Positions 42,366-50,941 of a DNA stretch of 64,000 nt are shown here, one piece after another. The notes under the pieces are model-generated. The model worked only from the letters and a program-made list of their open reading frames with translations. It was not told the DNA's origin and ran no database searches. How positions within the stretch are numbered: position 1 is the first letter of the stretch; each line of letters begins with the position of its first letter. The position numbers and the translations under genes were made by a program. Origin of the DNA: Brevibacillus dissolubilis (GTDB taxonomy: Bacteria; Bacillota; Bacilli; Brevibacillales; Brevibacillaceae); the NCBI RefSeq assembly GCF_006170445.1, contig NZ_VCNA01000002.1, positions 558,001 through 622,000 of the forward strand, given 5' to 3'.

Positions 42366-44105
42366 TTATGTGCGTGACGCTTGCTTGAGCTCCCGCAATC
42401 TGGCCAGCAGCTCCTGATACCTTGCCTCCAGCTGTTCCTTCACGTCCCCTTTGCGCGGAACGGACAGACGGCCAATCAGTTCCGCCAGTTCATTTTCACA
42501 TTTGAGGATCGCTTCCTCGTGATCTTGTGTCTTGGTTGCCGCCTGCTTACGTGCCTGTTGGTGTTCGAGATATGCCTCATAGTTGCCTGCGAAAAAAGTA
42601 CTACGCCCCTCATCGATGACCAGCACATGATCGGCCAGCTGGTTCATCAGACGGCGGTCATGGGTCGCAAACACGATCGTCCCTGGATAGGCTCCGAGCA
42701 CATCCTCCAGCTCTTCCCGTGTGAAAATATCGAGATAGTTCGTCGGTTCATCTAACAGCAGCACGTTATAATCGCCAAGAAAAACCTTCGCCAGCGCCAC
42801 CTTGACCATCTCACCCCCGCTTAACACGCCCACCTGTTTGTAGACGTCTTCCCGCTTGAACAGCAGCCGGGCCAAAACCGTGCGGACAAACATTTCTGGG
42901 TACGGGCTGGTCGCCATAATATTGGCAAGGATCGTTTTCTCGTCATCGAGGATCGAGAGGCTTTGGCTGAAATAACCGAGCTTCGCACTCTCCGCTACAC
43001 GCACGCCGGATACACGGTTGAGAATCATTTGGAGCAATGTAGACTTACCTGTCCCGTTCGCCCCGACCAACGCTACCTTCATGCCCGGCTTGATCGTAGC
43101 GGACAGCTCGGTAAACAGTGTCCGTTCCCCGAAGCTCTTGCTGACCCGCTCCAATTGGATGGCGTGCTTGCTGGTCATCGGCGTATAGCCATTGACATCG
43201 AACTGTACGCTTGGCGGGGTCTTCGGCTTTTCTTTCACCTCCAGCTGCTCGATACGCGTCTCAATCGATTTGACCGACTTCTCCATCTTCGCTTGAAGCT
43301 TGGCATAATGCGGTTTAAACTCACGGCTCTCCGAGTTACTCATTCCTTTTGGCGGCTTGCCTACGCCTCTCGCTTTTTGCGTTTTTTCGATGGCAGCTTC
43401 GGTGAGGCGGGCTTTTTCTTTGGTGTATTGCTCGTATTCGAACTGGGCGCGGTTGAATTCGCGATCCTTCTGCTCCCGGAAGGCGGTGTAGTTGCCCTTG
43501 TACTCGCGGATCGTGCCGTTCTCCACCTCGATGATCCGCGTGCAGACCGCATCCAGCAAGGCACGGTCATGTGAGATCAGTACCACGGTGCCGTCATAGT
43601 CGCGTAGCGCGTCCTCCACCGCCATAATTCCGTCGAGGTCAAGATGGGACGTCGGCTCGTCAGCGAACAGCAGCTGCGCTTCCTGCTCCAAGGCATGTGC
43701 CATACGCAATCGGGTCCGCTCGCCGCCGCTCATGGTGGAATAATCCCGGCTAGTGGTGTCGATATGCCACTTGGATTGCATCTTCAGTAACGATGCCGAG
43801 TACGCAGAACGGCCCTCCATCTGCAGACCATCCCCATCCGGATCGCCTGCGTTCAGCCCAGCATCATCCTCCATCTGCTGCTCCTCATCAAACTGCCGCA
43901 CCACCGCCATGCTCCCGTACCGCTTGACAATGCCCGCATCCGCCACATCCTCCCCGGTCAAAATCCGAAGCAGCGTGGTCTTCCCCGCTCCATTGAGACC
44001 CACAATCCCGATGCGTTCCTGCGAGTGGATATGCAACCCGGCAAACGCGAGGATGATTCGTTCTTTGTACTGTTTTTCAATATGATTCGCTTCGATCAAT
44101 AGCAT
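42366..44105 (-). CDS. ABC-F ATPase of the ribosome-protection type
   Basis: 579 residues with two ABC domains and no membrane span. Domain 1: GLNGAGKTT, SGGERTRLRMA, LLFADEPTSHLD. Domain 2: GANGTGKST, SGGEMVKVALA, LLLDEPTNYLD. The linker has a basic helical hairpin (EAAIEKTQKARGVGKPPKG), as in antibiotic-resistance ABC-F proteins of the Vga/VmlR/Msr group that push drugs off the ribosome. The specific drug class is not decidable. ATG 44105 follows GGGAGG. A terminator hairpin overlaps that site and a long leader precedes it, as in drug-induced attenuation. Confidence 0.88.
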   Translation of the reverse strand: MLLIEANHIEKQYKERIILAFAGLHIHSQERIGIVGLNGAGKTTLLRILTGEDVADAGIVKRYGSMAVVRQFDEEQQMEDDAGLNAGDPDGDGLQMEGRSAYSASLLKMQSKWHIDTTSRDYSTMSGGERTRLRMAHALEQEAQLLFADEPTSHLDLDGIMAVEDALRDYDGTVVLISHDRALLDAVCTRIIEVENGTIREYKGNYTAFREQKDREFNRAQFEYEQYTKEKARLTEAAIEKTQKARGVGKPPKGMSNSESREFKPHYAKLQAKMEKSVKSIETRIEQLEVKEKPKTPPSVQFDVNGYTPMTSKHAIQLERVSKSFGERTLFTELSATIKPGMKVALVGANGTGKSTLLQMILNRVSGVRVAESAKLGYFSQSLSILDDEKTILANIMATSPYPEMFVRTVLARLLFKREDVYKQVGVLSGGEMVKVALAKVFLGDYNVLLLDEPTNYLDIFTREELEDVLGAYPGTIVFATHDRRLMNQLADHVLVIDEGRSTFFAGNYEAYLEHQQARKQAATKTQDHEEAILKCENELAELIGRLSVPRKGDVKEQLEARYQELLARLRELKQASRT

Positions 44106-44107
44106 AT

Positions 44108-44134
44108 AAAAAAACCTCCCTGTGTCCAGAGAGG
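44108..44134 (-). promoter_or_regulatory. Attenuator: terminator overlapping the ABC-F ribosome binding site
   Basis: On the minus strand CCTCTCTG, loop GACA and CAGGGAGG form an 8-bp stem (one G-T pair) followed by seven T and then the ATG. The 3' arm is the ribosome binding site. Formation of the hairpin should stop transcription and hide the site. The leader is about 320 bases long. Confidence 0.7.
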
Positions 44135-44430
44135 ATGTCGTGTGCCTATGGTGTCGGTGGTTATGTAAAGTGAATCTGCAAGTCAGGGACATCAAAAATG
44201 ATAAGACGGACCAATCCAAGCACAGCTTTACTCGATCCGCACTTCTTCCCTGTTCTTCTTCACCATACAAAAAGGCACCGTAAACCGATTTTTGGGCAGA
44301 CGTATCCTATCTCTGGAAAATAAATTTCTACACGATAAAACGTGAAATTTGATTTTCGCATGTGAGAATAGGATCTTACTCCATCGGCCTGTGTACCTTA
44401 CCTTTCGTTATGGTGATCAAGATGTTCTCT

Positions 44431-44460
44431 ATTGTAAAAGCGTACGGGGTAAAATGTCAA
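44431..44460 (-). promoter_or_regulatory. SigA-type promoter of the ABC-F gene
   Basis: On the minus strand TTGACA (44455-44460), an 18-base spacer and TACAAT (44431-44436) give a near-consensus promoter. The start should be near 44424. Confidence 0.7.
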
Positions 44461-44493
44461 GGGGCAGAGGCGGACCCTCCACCCTTTCCACCC

Positions 44494-45004
44494 TTACCTT
44501 GGCCCTAACGGAAATGGCCAAACCTCAAGCAGATTCACCTGCGTGTACATGGGGACAAAAATATCAGGAAGAAAATACCAGATGATCAACGCGACAAAAG
44601 CTGCTTTCCGCTTTTCTCCCCCCCATCTTATGAATACGCAGCCTGCGCTCTTCAGGATCGTCGATCGACGGTATTGCTGCAATCTTTTTCTGAGCAAAAC
44701 GATAGTAAAGATAAGAACCAAATACAGCGACAGGCACGCTCATCACGAACCTTTCAGCCCATAACATCCACGCTTCATGCAAACCCAATCCAAAGTGGAC
44801 GACCGCCAATATCACGCTAAATGTAACAACCGACCGTACGAAATAACAAATGAGTGCATACCCATACATTCCCCGATTCACCAGCCAGATGAACGGGAAA
44901 AATAAGGCTACCCAGTTCCAGGCGAAGATTTTTCCCTCTGAAAAACGGCGGAAATGCTTGACGTAAAAGAGGCGGCCCTCCGTCTGTTGAAAATGACGTT
45001 GGAC
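44494..45004 (-). pseudogene. DUF2628-like membrane protein gene, frameshifted
   Basis: One continuous protein can be read only across two frames. Frame 1 gives RLFYVKHFRRFSEG, then WNWVALFFPFIWLVNRGMYG (a DUF2628-like pattern), a second span and the basic LRIHKMGG. Frame 2 continues EKRKAAFVALIIWYFLPDIF. The switch lies at a run of seven C on the plus strand (44618-44624); eight would restore the frame. In frame 1 no start codon exists between the in-frame stop at 45005-45007 and GTG 44881, so the 5' end is also damaged. It may be a decayed gene or include a sequencing error in the run. Confidence 0.65.
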
Positions 45005-45119
45005 TCACCTCTTTTTGGTTACCGCGCATAGGAACTGGTATGTATGAACTTGCTTGTGAGGCTATGCTATCAAGTTAATCTGCACGACTAACTAGTGCTG
45101 GTACAGGGTGTAAGAAATA

Positions 45120-45608
45120 TTAGTAGATGACAGCATCCCAGTACAGAGTGTAAGGAACATCAGTAGCAAGGGATGTGCTCAATTTGATGTAATAAGCCTT
45201 ACCTTGAACCACGTTAAAGGTAACGGATTCAACACTAGTTCCAGAGCTAGAACCGATACCGGTCAGAGAAGAGTAGGAAGTTTGCTCGTAGATATTGATT
45301 TGACCACTATTTGCACCGAAACCAGCAGCTGAACGGATCTGACCGGTAATGGGTGAAATGAAGAAGAACCAATCACGATCGGTTGAACCTGCTGTGAGTA
45401 CGCCATTCATAGTAATTTCAGGGCTCTTGATGTAGTCTGCATAACGGAACACATCGTTAGATTCTACCTCGGTCACATTGGCATAATCTGCCTCTACGAC
45501 GGAATCTACTGCTACGTTAGCCTCATCTGTGACCGTTTCAGCAGCAAATGCGGATGACGCTCCGAATACCATGCTCAAAGCAAGAAGACCAGAAACTGCT
45601 TTTTTCAT
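45120..45608 (-). CDS. Secreted protein with PPC-like beta domain
   Basis: 162 residues. A signal peptide (about 1-23, ending AFAAE) precedes an acidic linker and a beta domain of the bacterial pre-peptidase C-terminal type: EVESNDVFRYADYI, GSTDRDWFFFISPITGQI, and YYIKLSTSLATDVPYTLYW. Such domains usually follow a protease; here the domain stands alone. AGGAG precedes the ATG. It may bind the wall or an exported partner. Confidence 0.75.
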   Translation of the reverse strand: MKKAVSGLLALSMVFGASSAFAAETVTDEANVAVDSVVEADYANVTEVESNDVFRYADYIKSPEITMNGVLTAGSTDRDWFFFISPITGQIRSAAGFGANSGQINIYEQTSYSSLTGIGSSSGTSVESVTFNVVQGKAYYIKLSTSLATDVPYTLYWDAVIY

Positions 45609-45761
45609 AAAACAACACTCCTATCAAAATAATAATTTATAGCATATTTTTACATTATTATAAATGTTAGTATATTTCAACCATTTTAAATATATTAGTG
45701 TAAATAAATATATTTTTTCAATAAAATTACATTTAAACAAGCTAGCAATTACACAAATACT
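45609..45761. other. Very A+T-rich intergenic region
   Basis: Upstream of the secreted protein gene, the region is dominated by A and T with several TATA-like runs, so no single promoter can be chosen. It stands out from the G+C-richer surroundings and may be an AT-rich protein-binding region. No gene is seen. Confidence 0.5.
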
Positions 45762-45804
45762 AAAAAACCACTGAGTATGGGGGCTGATCCCAAACTCAGT
45801 GGCT
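45762..45804 (-). terminator. Terminator of the ykpA gene
   Basis: GCCACTGAGT and ACTCAGTGG arms are followed by six T on the minus strand. Confidence 0.8.
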
Positions 45805-45873
45805 TCTCTTGTAAAACGGAATAAAGAATCTTCAATATGAACGGCAAATCAAGCTTTGTTTCCTGATCAACAA

Positions 45874-47445
45874 CTACGAACGAATCGAGCTGTTCGCTGC
45901 CTTATTCGCCCACTCTTCCACGTTCCATACCTTGGTGACCCAGCCTTCGTAGAACTCAGGCTCATGGCATACCAAAAGGATCGTGCCTTTGTACGCTTTC
46001 AGTGCGCGCTGGAGCTCTTCTTTGGCGACGACGTCCAAGTGGTTGGTCGGCTCGTCGAAAAGAAGCCAGTTGCTTTCGCGCTGGAGCAGCTTGCACAGAC
46101 GTACCTTCGCCTGCTCACCACCGGAGAGTCCGGCCATGGAGCGGTTGATGTGGTCGTTGGACAGACCGCAACGGGCGAGCGCACCGCGTACTTCGTGGTT
46201 GTTGAGATGCGGGAACTCGTTCCATACTTCATCGAGGGCAGTGTGACGCTGTGCTTTTACCTCTTGCTCGAAGTAAGACGGGAAGAGGAAATCACCGCGC
46301 TCCACTTTACCGCCAAGAGCCGGTACGACGCCCAGGATGGTTTTGAGCAGGGTGGATTTACCCACACCGTTCATCCCGACAATCGCTACTTTATCACCGC
46401 GCTCCAGGCTCAAAGAGAGCTTCGGCATAAGCGCATGCGTGTAGCCGATCTCCAGATCCTCCGCTTGGAATACATAGCGGCCGGATGCACGGGATTCTTT
46501 GAAGTTGAATTGCGGCTTTGGTGCATTTTCCGGCTTGTCGATGCGGTCGATTTTGTCGAGCTGCTTCTGACGGGATTTTGCACGGCCGGAGGTAGACGCA
46601 CGCGCCTTGTTGCGCGCGATGAAGTCTTCCATTTTGGAGATCTCTTCCTTCTGGGTCTCGTACGCGTCGATGTGCTGCTTGCGCTTCATCGCGGACTGTT
46701 CGAGGAAGGACTCGTAGTTCCCGGTGTAACGGGTCATTTTTTGGAATTCGAGATGGTAGATCACGTTGACGACATCGTTCATGAAGTGCGTGTCATGCGA
46801 GATCAGGATGAAGGAATACGGATAATCCTTGAGATAAGTGCGGAGCCAGTTGATGTGCTCGTCGTCGAGATAGTTGGTCGGCTCGTCGAGGAGCAGGACG
46901 GTCGGCTGCTCAAGCAACAGCTTCGCCAAGAGAACCTTGGTACGCTGACCACCGGAGAGAGCCGCTACGTCACGGTCCAGACCGACCGCAGTCAGACCCA
47001 GTGCACCTGCGATCTCTTCGACTTTGGCGTCGATCAGGTAGAAACCGCTGTTATCCAGACGGTCTTGAATCTCCCCCATGCGCTCCAGCAGCTGCTCCAG
47101 CTCCTCTGGGGAAGCTTCGGCCATCTGGTTGGCGATCTCCATGTTTTCCTTTTCCAGCTCCAAAAGCGGCAGGAATGCGTCTTTGAGTACGTCGCGGATG
47201 GTTTTACCCGCTTCCAGCTTGGTGTGCTGATCGAGGTAGCCGTATTGGATTTTTGGCATCCATTCGACTTTACCGTCGTCAGCCATCAGCTGCTTGGTAA
47301 GGATCCCCATCATGGTGGATTTCCCCGTACCATTCGCACCGACGAGACCAACACGCTCGCCTGGCTGCAGACGGAAGTTTACTTCTTTAAAAAGCACACG
47401 GTCAGCAAAACCGTGGCTGAGATTTTCTACGATTAGAACGCTCAT
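45874..47445 (-). CDS. ykpA: ABC-F ATPase, YkpA/YbiT type
   Basis: 523 residues with two ABC domains: GANGTGKST, SGGQRTKVLLAKLLLEQP, LLLDEPTNYLD, then GMNGVGKST, SGGEQAKVRLCKLL, LLFDEPTNHLD. The start SVLIVENLSHGFADRVLFKE and the linker FIARNKARASTSGRAKSRQK match the known B. subtilis YkpA closely. Housekeeping ABC-F proteins act on the translating ribosome; resistance is not expected. GGGAGG precedes the ATG. It appears to be monocistronic. Confidence 0.93.
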   Translation of the reverse strand: MSVLIVENLSHGFADRVLFKEVNFRLQPGERVGLVGANGTGKSTMMGILTKQLMADDGKVEWMPKIQYGYLDQHTKLEAGKTIRDVLKDAFLPLLELEKENMEIANQMAEASPEELEQLLERMGEIQDRLDNSGFYLIDAKVEEIAGALGLTAVGLDRDVAALSGGQRTKVLLAKLLLEQPTVLLLDEPTNYLDDEHINWLRTYLKDYPYSFILISHDTHFMNDVVNVIYHLEFQKMTRYTGNYESFLEQSAMKRKQHIDAYETQKEEISKMEDFIARNKARASTSGRAKSRQKQLDKIDRIDKPENAPKPQFNFKESRASGRYVFQAEDLEIGYTHALMPKLSLSLERGDKVAIVGMNGVGKSTLLKTILGVVPALGGKVERGDFLFPSYFEQEVKAQRHTALDEVWNEFPHLNNHEVRGALARCGLSNDHINRSMAGLSGGEQAKVRLCKLLQRESNWLLFDEPTNHLDVVAKEELQRALKAYKGTILLVCHEPEFYEGWVTKVWNVEEWANKAANSSIRS

Positions 47446-47531
47446 GTTGTCCTCCCAATTTCTTAAAAGGCATATCTACTTTATTCTAGTAGATAACGCT
47501 CCATTTTGAAACTGGTAATTGATAAAAAAAG

Positions 47532-48410
47532 TTAGGGTTTTGATTCCATAGGGACAAAAAAGTCCGGCTGATAGACTTCTGGATAGCTTTTTCCACTTAG
47601 AACCAGCTCATCTAGCCGCTCGCGCATGTCTTGGACACTGACCCCTTCTGTGTACATATTGATCAGGGTGGCCCGTACGATTCGGCGCAGTATGGCGATC
47701 TCTTCTTTGAGCTTGGAGCCGAGGATTTTGCCGCTGTGGGCGATCTCGGAGCGGTGGTTGTAGGAGGTTTTGATGAAGGCAGCCAGCTTCTTACGCTCAT
47801 CCGGGGTGGCACCGAAATAATAGGCAAGACGAAGGCGCACCTTGTAGGTAATCTCCCCTTTTTTCCCGTCTGGCACAAAAAGAGACTCCAGCGCGATCCA
47901 CAGGTCAAGCAGCTGGTCTTCGTAGCTTTCTTTTTCCAGAGACAGCGCGTAGCGGCGGTATGGGACAGGAGGAAACGTATTTTCTGTGCGAAGCAGCCCT
48001 TCAAAAATCTCACGGGTGCTTCCGGTGTAGGTCAGCTTGTCCCCGTCCAGGGAGCGCTTGAGATAGGTGATGGCGTACTTGGTCTTGGATTCATCGATGT
48101 GGAGCAGATAGGGAATCGAGCCGACGCCATGGGTGGAGGCGACGTTGAGCCTGTTTTCGATCTCGCTGACGAACCCGCGGTGCTCATCGGTCACTTTCAT
48201 CTCGGGATAATCAGCGAGCAGAAACAGACTGTTGGGCTTGATTTTATTTTCAAAATGCAGCTTGTTCTCGTTCATCGCGGTACGCAGATAGCGGCGGCAG
48301 AATTGGTACAGCCGCTCATTGCCGGAGATCATCTGAAAGCCCTGACCCAGATCGATCTGTACCGGTTCTTCTGTCAGGGAATTAAACACTGGGGCGAGCA
48401 ATAATGGCAT
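47532..48410 (-). CDS. HEPN (Apea-like) domain protein
   Basis: 292 residues. The C-terminal third contains LLDLWIALESLFVPD, LRLAYYFGATPDERKKLAAF and RSEIAHSG, the R-x4-H type motif of HEPN/Apea-like domains. HEPN domains are often RNases in toxin-antitoxin or defence proteins, but many Apea-like members have no shown activity. The N-terminal part is unknown. No typical partner such as an MNT nucleotidyltransferase is adjacent. Confidence 0.68.
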   Translation of the reverse strand: MPLLLAPVFNSLTEEPVQIDLGQGFQMISGNERLYQFCRRYLRTAMNENKLHFENKIKPNSLFLLADYPEMKVTDEHRGFVSEIENRLNVASTHGVGSIPYLLHIDESKTKYAITYLKRSLDGDKLTYTGSTREIFEGLLRTENTFPPVPYRRYALSLEKESYEDQLLDLWIALESLFVPDGKKGEITYKVRLRLAYYFGATPDERKKLAAFIKTSYNHRSEIAHSGKILGSKLKEEIAILRRIVRATLINMYTEGVSVQDMRERLDELVLSGKSYPEVYQPDFFVPMESKP

Positions 48411-48491
48411 ACGGACAGCCTCCCATACGGTGCATGAAATGAAGAGACCGACCAGGGAGATCGCCCCCTTAGTCGGTCTTGTGATGCCGGT

Positions 48492-49358
48492 TTATTTTTG
48501 GGCCGCCAATTCTTTGATGGCGTCTTCGTGTGCCTGCAGGTCAGTCGGATTGCCTGCATAGAGCAGATCATACTTGGTGACGCGGGCGACAACCTTGCCT
48601 TTTTTATCCTTGGTGACCGTCATGGTGATATTATTCTGGAAGTCATAGTATTCCAGACCCTCTGCAGATTCACGGTTCGGTTTTCCATAGGCTTTTTTCA
48701 CGTCTTCAAAAGTGATAGTGGTGCCGCCGGCCAGCTTCTCCCGGAGATCGCCACGGGTCAGCAGGATGGAGGAAGATACCAGCGTCTTTTTATCCGGGGT
48801 GAAAAACATCGGAACGACTGACTTGATCTTCTCTCCGGTCAACGGGTTGAATTGGAACATCGCCACTACTTCTTCGATCTGCGGTGGATTCTCAGCACCT
48901 TTTGCGAGACCGGTGCGGAATGGAGACTTCACGTTTTTCTCAAAAACCGGTTTTCCATATTTTTTTACCATCTCATCATAGGTGGTTTTGCCCACGGTCA
49001 GGGATGGATTGATGATGAGCTCGCGGCGCAGATCCATCTCGGCAGTCTGTCCTGGCTTGGCAGGGGCTGGAGCCGGAGTAGTCTTGGCTGGTGTCTGATT
49101 GGCTGGCTGATTTTGTCCAGGTGCTGGTGTGGTTGTCCCAGGAGTGGTTGTCGCAGGTTTCTCGGTGGCAGGAGTGCCTGCCGCTGGATTCTCTGGTGTG
49201 GTCGTGGTTGGCGCAGGGGTTGTTGTGCCACCAGCCGGTTGCTGGGTATCTGCCGGCTGTGTCGCCTCTGGAGCCGGTGTTGCCTGCTCTTGGTTACAGC
49301 CCGTAAGCAGCATGAACCCGAGAATCACACCTGCGATCCGTGTTGTTTGTTTGTTCAT
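48492..49358 (-). CDS. Lipoprotein with Thr/Pro-rich linker
   Basis: 288 residues. The lipobox LLTGC (Cys about 21) is followed by about 75 residues rich in Thr, Pro, Ala and Gln (repeated TTTP and TPAP), a likely wall-spanning spacer. The remaining globular part has no motif I recognise: a VGKTTYDEMVKKYGKP helix occurs twice in variant form (FEDVKKAYGKPNRESAEG), as in small SmpA/BLIP-like folds. It may sense or bind something outside the membrane. Confidence 0.78.
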   Translation of the reverse strand: MNKQTTRIAGVILGFMLLTGCNQEQATPAPEATQPADTQQPAGGTTTPAPTTTTPENPAAGTPATEKPATTTPGTTTPAPGQNQPANQTPAKTTPAPAPAKPGQTAEMDLRRELIINPSLTVGKTTYDEMVKKYGKPVFEKNVKSPFRTGLAKGAENPPQIEEVVAMFQFNPLTGEKIKSVVPMFFTPDKKTLVSSSILLTRGDLREKLAGGTTITFEDVKKAYGKPNRESAEGLEYYDFQNNITMTVTKDKKGKVVARVTKYDLLYAGNPTDLQAHEDAIKELAAQK

Positions 49359-49517
49359 TCTTATCTAACTCTCCCCTCTTTATCACACTAGCATACCAGT
49401 AGTATCGCTCACGACTCAACCCCTCATACGGTTTTTCCATCGGTTTTACACAAGATTTGGCTCGTATGACAGGCGTCTTGGGTCACATACTACTCGTGAA
49501 GGGAGGCGATCTTGAAG

Positions 49518-49691
49518 ATGAAAGCAGAATCCCGTGAACACGCAACCATCGCGGAAAACCCACATTACACGTACAACAACCATGAAATGAAACCGTTGAA
49601 ACAATCCGGGGAACCAGGTGAACCGATTACCGGCTCCAAGCGCATGAAGGATGAAAACCACACGCGCAAAATTGCAACACGCGAAGGCTAG
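49518..49691 (+). CDS. Small hydrophilic protein, 57 aa
   Basis: It begins MKAESREHATIAENPHYTYN and ends KDENHTRKIATREG. GGGAGG lies ten bases before the ATG. High Asn, His, Lys and Glu with Gly/Pro in the middle (SGEPGEPITGSKRM) indicate an unfolded, spore-protein-like peptide, but I recognise no family. It lies between the lipoprotein gene and the gene at 49776. Confidence 0.68.
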   Translation: MKAESREHATIAENPHYTYNNHEMKPLKQSGEPGEPITGSKRMKDENHTRKIATREG

Positions 49692-49775
49692 GGACAAAAT
49701 CCCTGGCTTTTTTATTTGAATTCTCCCTAATTCCTGCGTATGATGGAAGAAGTAACCTCAAGGAGGATTTCATAG

Positions 49776-50552
49776 ATGATAACCATCGGACTCGCTCCGG
49801 GATACGAACTGGGACAGATGTGCCGCTTCAGCGTATCCCCGCTGTTTGAAATGGCGGCCAGCCTGCATACGCTTGCACAGCGCGTGCCGCACGCACTGCA
49901 CCAGCAGTGGTGCCAAGAGACACGCGACAAGATGCAAAAGCAAGACATCCACACTGAATGGCTGTATTTTGCACCTGTGTTTGCCGAGAGCATCCCGACT
50001 ATCTGTCTGCCGCTTGGCATTGAGGACGTCTTGGAGATGGAATTGTCCATCGAGACCGTGTATGATCAGGTTGGAATGATTCCCGATGATGTCTTCATCG
50101 AATCCGTCACCGAAAGCGTCAACCTGTACAAATGGGAGCGCCAACTCACCGTTTTGCCTATCGAGATCGACCTCGAACAGAACCCCGCCGCTGTCAAAAG
50201 CCGCTTCACTCTGTTCATCTCCTCTTATCTCCGTCTCATCTTTCACCCGCTCTGGGAAGAATTCGCCCACACGATCTCCACCGAATTGGGACAAGCTAAA
50301 AAGCGCACGGATCATCCAGAGGAGCTTGCCGTGTTTTTGCAGAATTTTGCACCTACTGTACGTTATCTCGAAGAAAGCAAATCATTTCGGTTGGCCGGCC
50401 ACGGTGAAGAGCTGCAGGTGGATGCCCAGGAAGTGGTTCTATATGTCAGCTGGTTTCTGTCCCAGCGCGTGATTTATTACATGTCGCATGACGCCTTTTT
50501 TATTTTGTACAACACATTGCTGTTGCCAACTTCCGAACAGCAGGCAGAGTAA
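49776..50552 (+). CDS. DUF5937-like protein without a visible DNA-binding domain
   Basis: 258 residues. The start ITIGLAPGYELGQMCRFSVS, followed by PLFEMAASLHTLAQRVPHAL, resembles the N-terminal domain of DUF5937 ArsR-like regulators. FHPLWEEFAHTISTELGQAK fits the same family's second half. In those regulators a winged helix-turn-helix follows, but this protein ends at about the point where it would begin. It may be a truncated regulator or a domain-only protein. CAAGGAGG precedes the ATG. Confidence 0.6.
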   Translation: MITIGLAPGYELGQMCRFSVSPLFEMAASLHTLAQRVPHALHQQWCQETRDKMQKQDIHTEWLYFAPVFAESIPTICLPLGIEDVLEMELSIETVYDQVGMIPDDVFIESVTESVNLYKWERQLTVLPIEIDLEQNPAAVKSRFTLFISSYLRLIFHPLWEEFAHTISTELGQAKKRTDHPEELAVFLQNFAPTVRYLEESKSFRLAGHGEELQVDAQEVVLYVSWFLSQRVIYYMSHDAFFILYNTLLLPTSEQQAE

Positions 50553-50613
50553 ACCTCTGTCCGCTGGTCTTGTACCGGCAGATGATCTGCTGATGCCCCG
50601 ATCCGTACGGGAA

Positions 50614-50644
50614 ATAAAAAAACGACCCCTCTCAAGGTCGTTTC
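50614..50644 (-). terminator. Terminator overlapping the end of the Spo0E-like gene
   Basis: AACGACC and GGTCGTT arms are followed by seven T on the minus strand. The 5' arm includes the last sense codons of the gene and the stop codon lies in the loop. Confidence 0.75.
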
Positions 50645-50796
50645 ATCGTCTGCATATGAGCTACCATTAATTGGTCAAGCTGCTGGCTTACCTCTATCAT
50701 GTACGGATCGAGAAAGTTATAACCCGCTTCCCGTGCTGCACTCTCCAGGTGGCGGCGCAACTCCTCAATTCTCTTCTCAATCGGTTTCCTCTCCAT
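50632..50796 (-). CDS. Spo0E-family aspartyl-phosphate phosphatase
   Basis: 54 residues. It begins MERKPIEKRIEELRRHLESA and then has NFLDPYMIEVSQQLDQLM, which contains the family signature S-x-x-L-D (SQQLD). Spo0E-type proteins are two-helix hairpins that dephosphorylate Spo0A-P and delay sporulation. GGAGGT lies eight bases before the ATG. The gene is monocistronic with a terminator overlapping its end. Confidence 0.85.
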   Translation of the reverse strand: MERKPIEKRIEELRRHLESAAREAGYNFLDPYMIEVSQQLDQLMVAHMQTMKRP

Positions 50797-50941
50797 TGAT
50801 GCAGACCTCCACAGCTGGATACCACTATTTTACAAGAAGTTGGTCGAATTTGTGAAGTATCAACTATTCCTATTATGTTTCAAGTGAAAAGTATGATAAA
50901 ATGAGGCAACTTATTCTGTGGTAAAGGACTGAAGCGAAACG

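Noticed and set aside
45856-47436. 526-codon plus-strand reading frame opposite ykpA
   Set aside because: Antisense shadow of the conserved ABC-F gene, with no ribosome binding site and no domain.
48441-48485. Terminator after the lipoprotein gene
   Set aside because: GACCGAC/GTCGGTC arms exist but no T run follows on the minus strand, so termination is doubtful.
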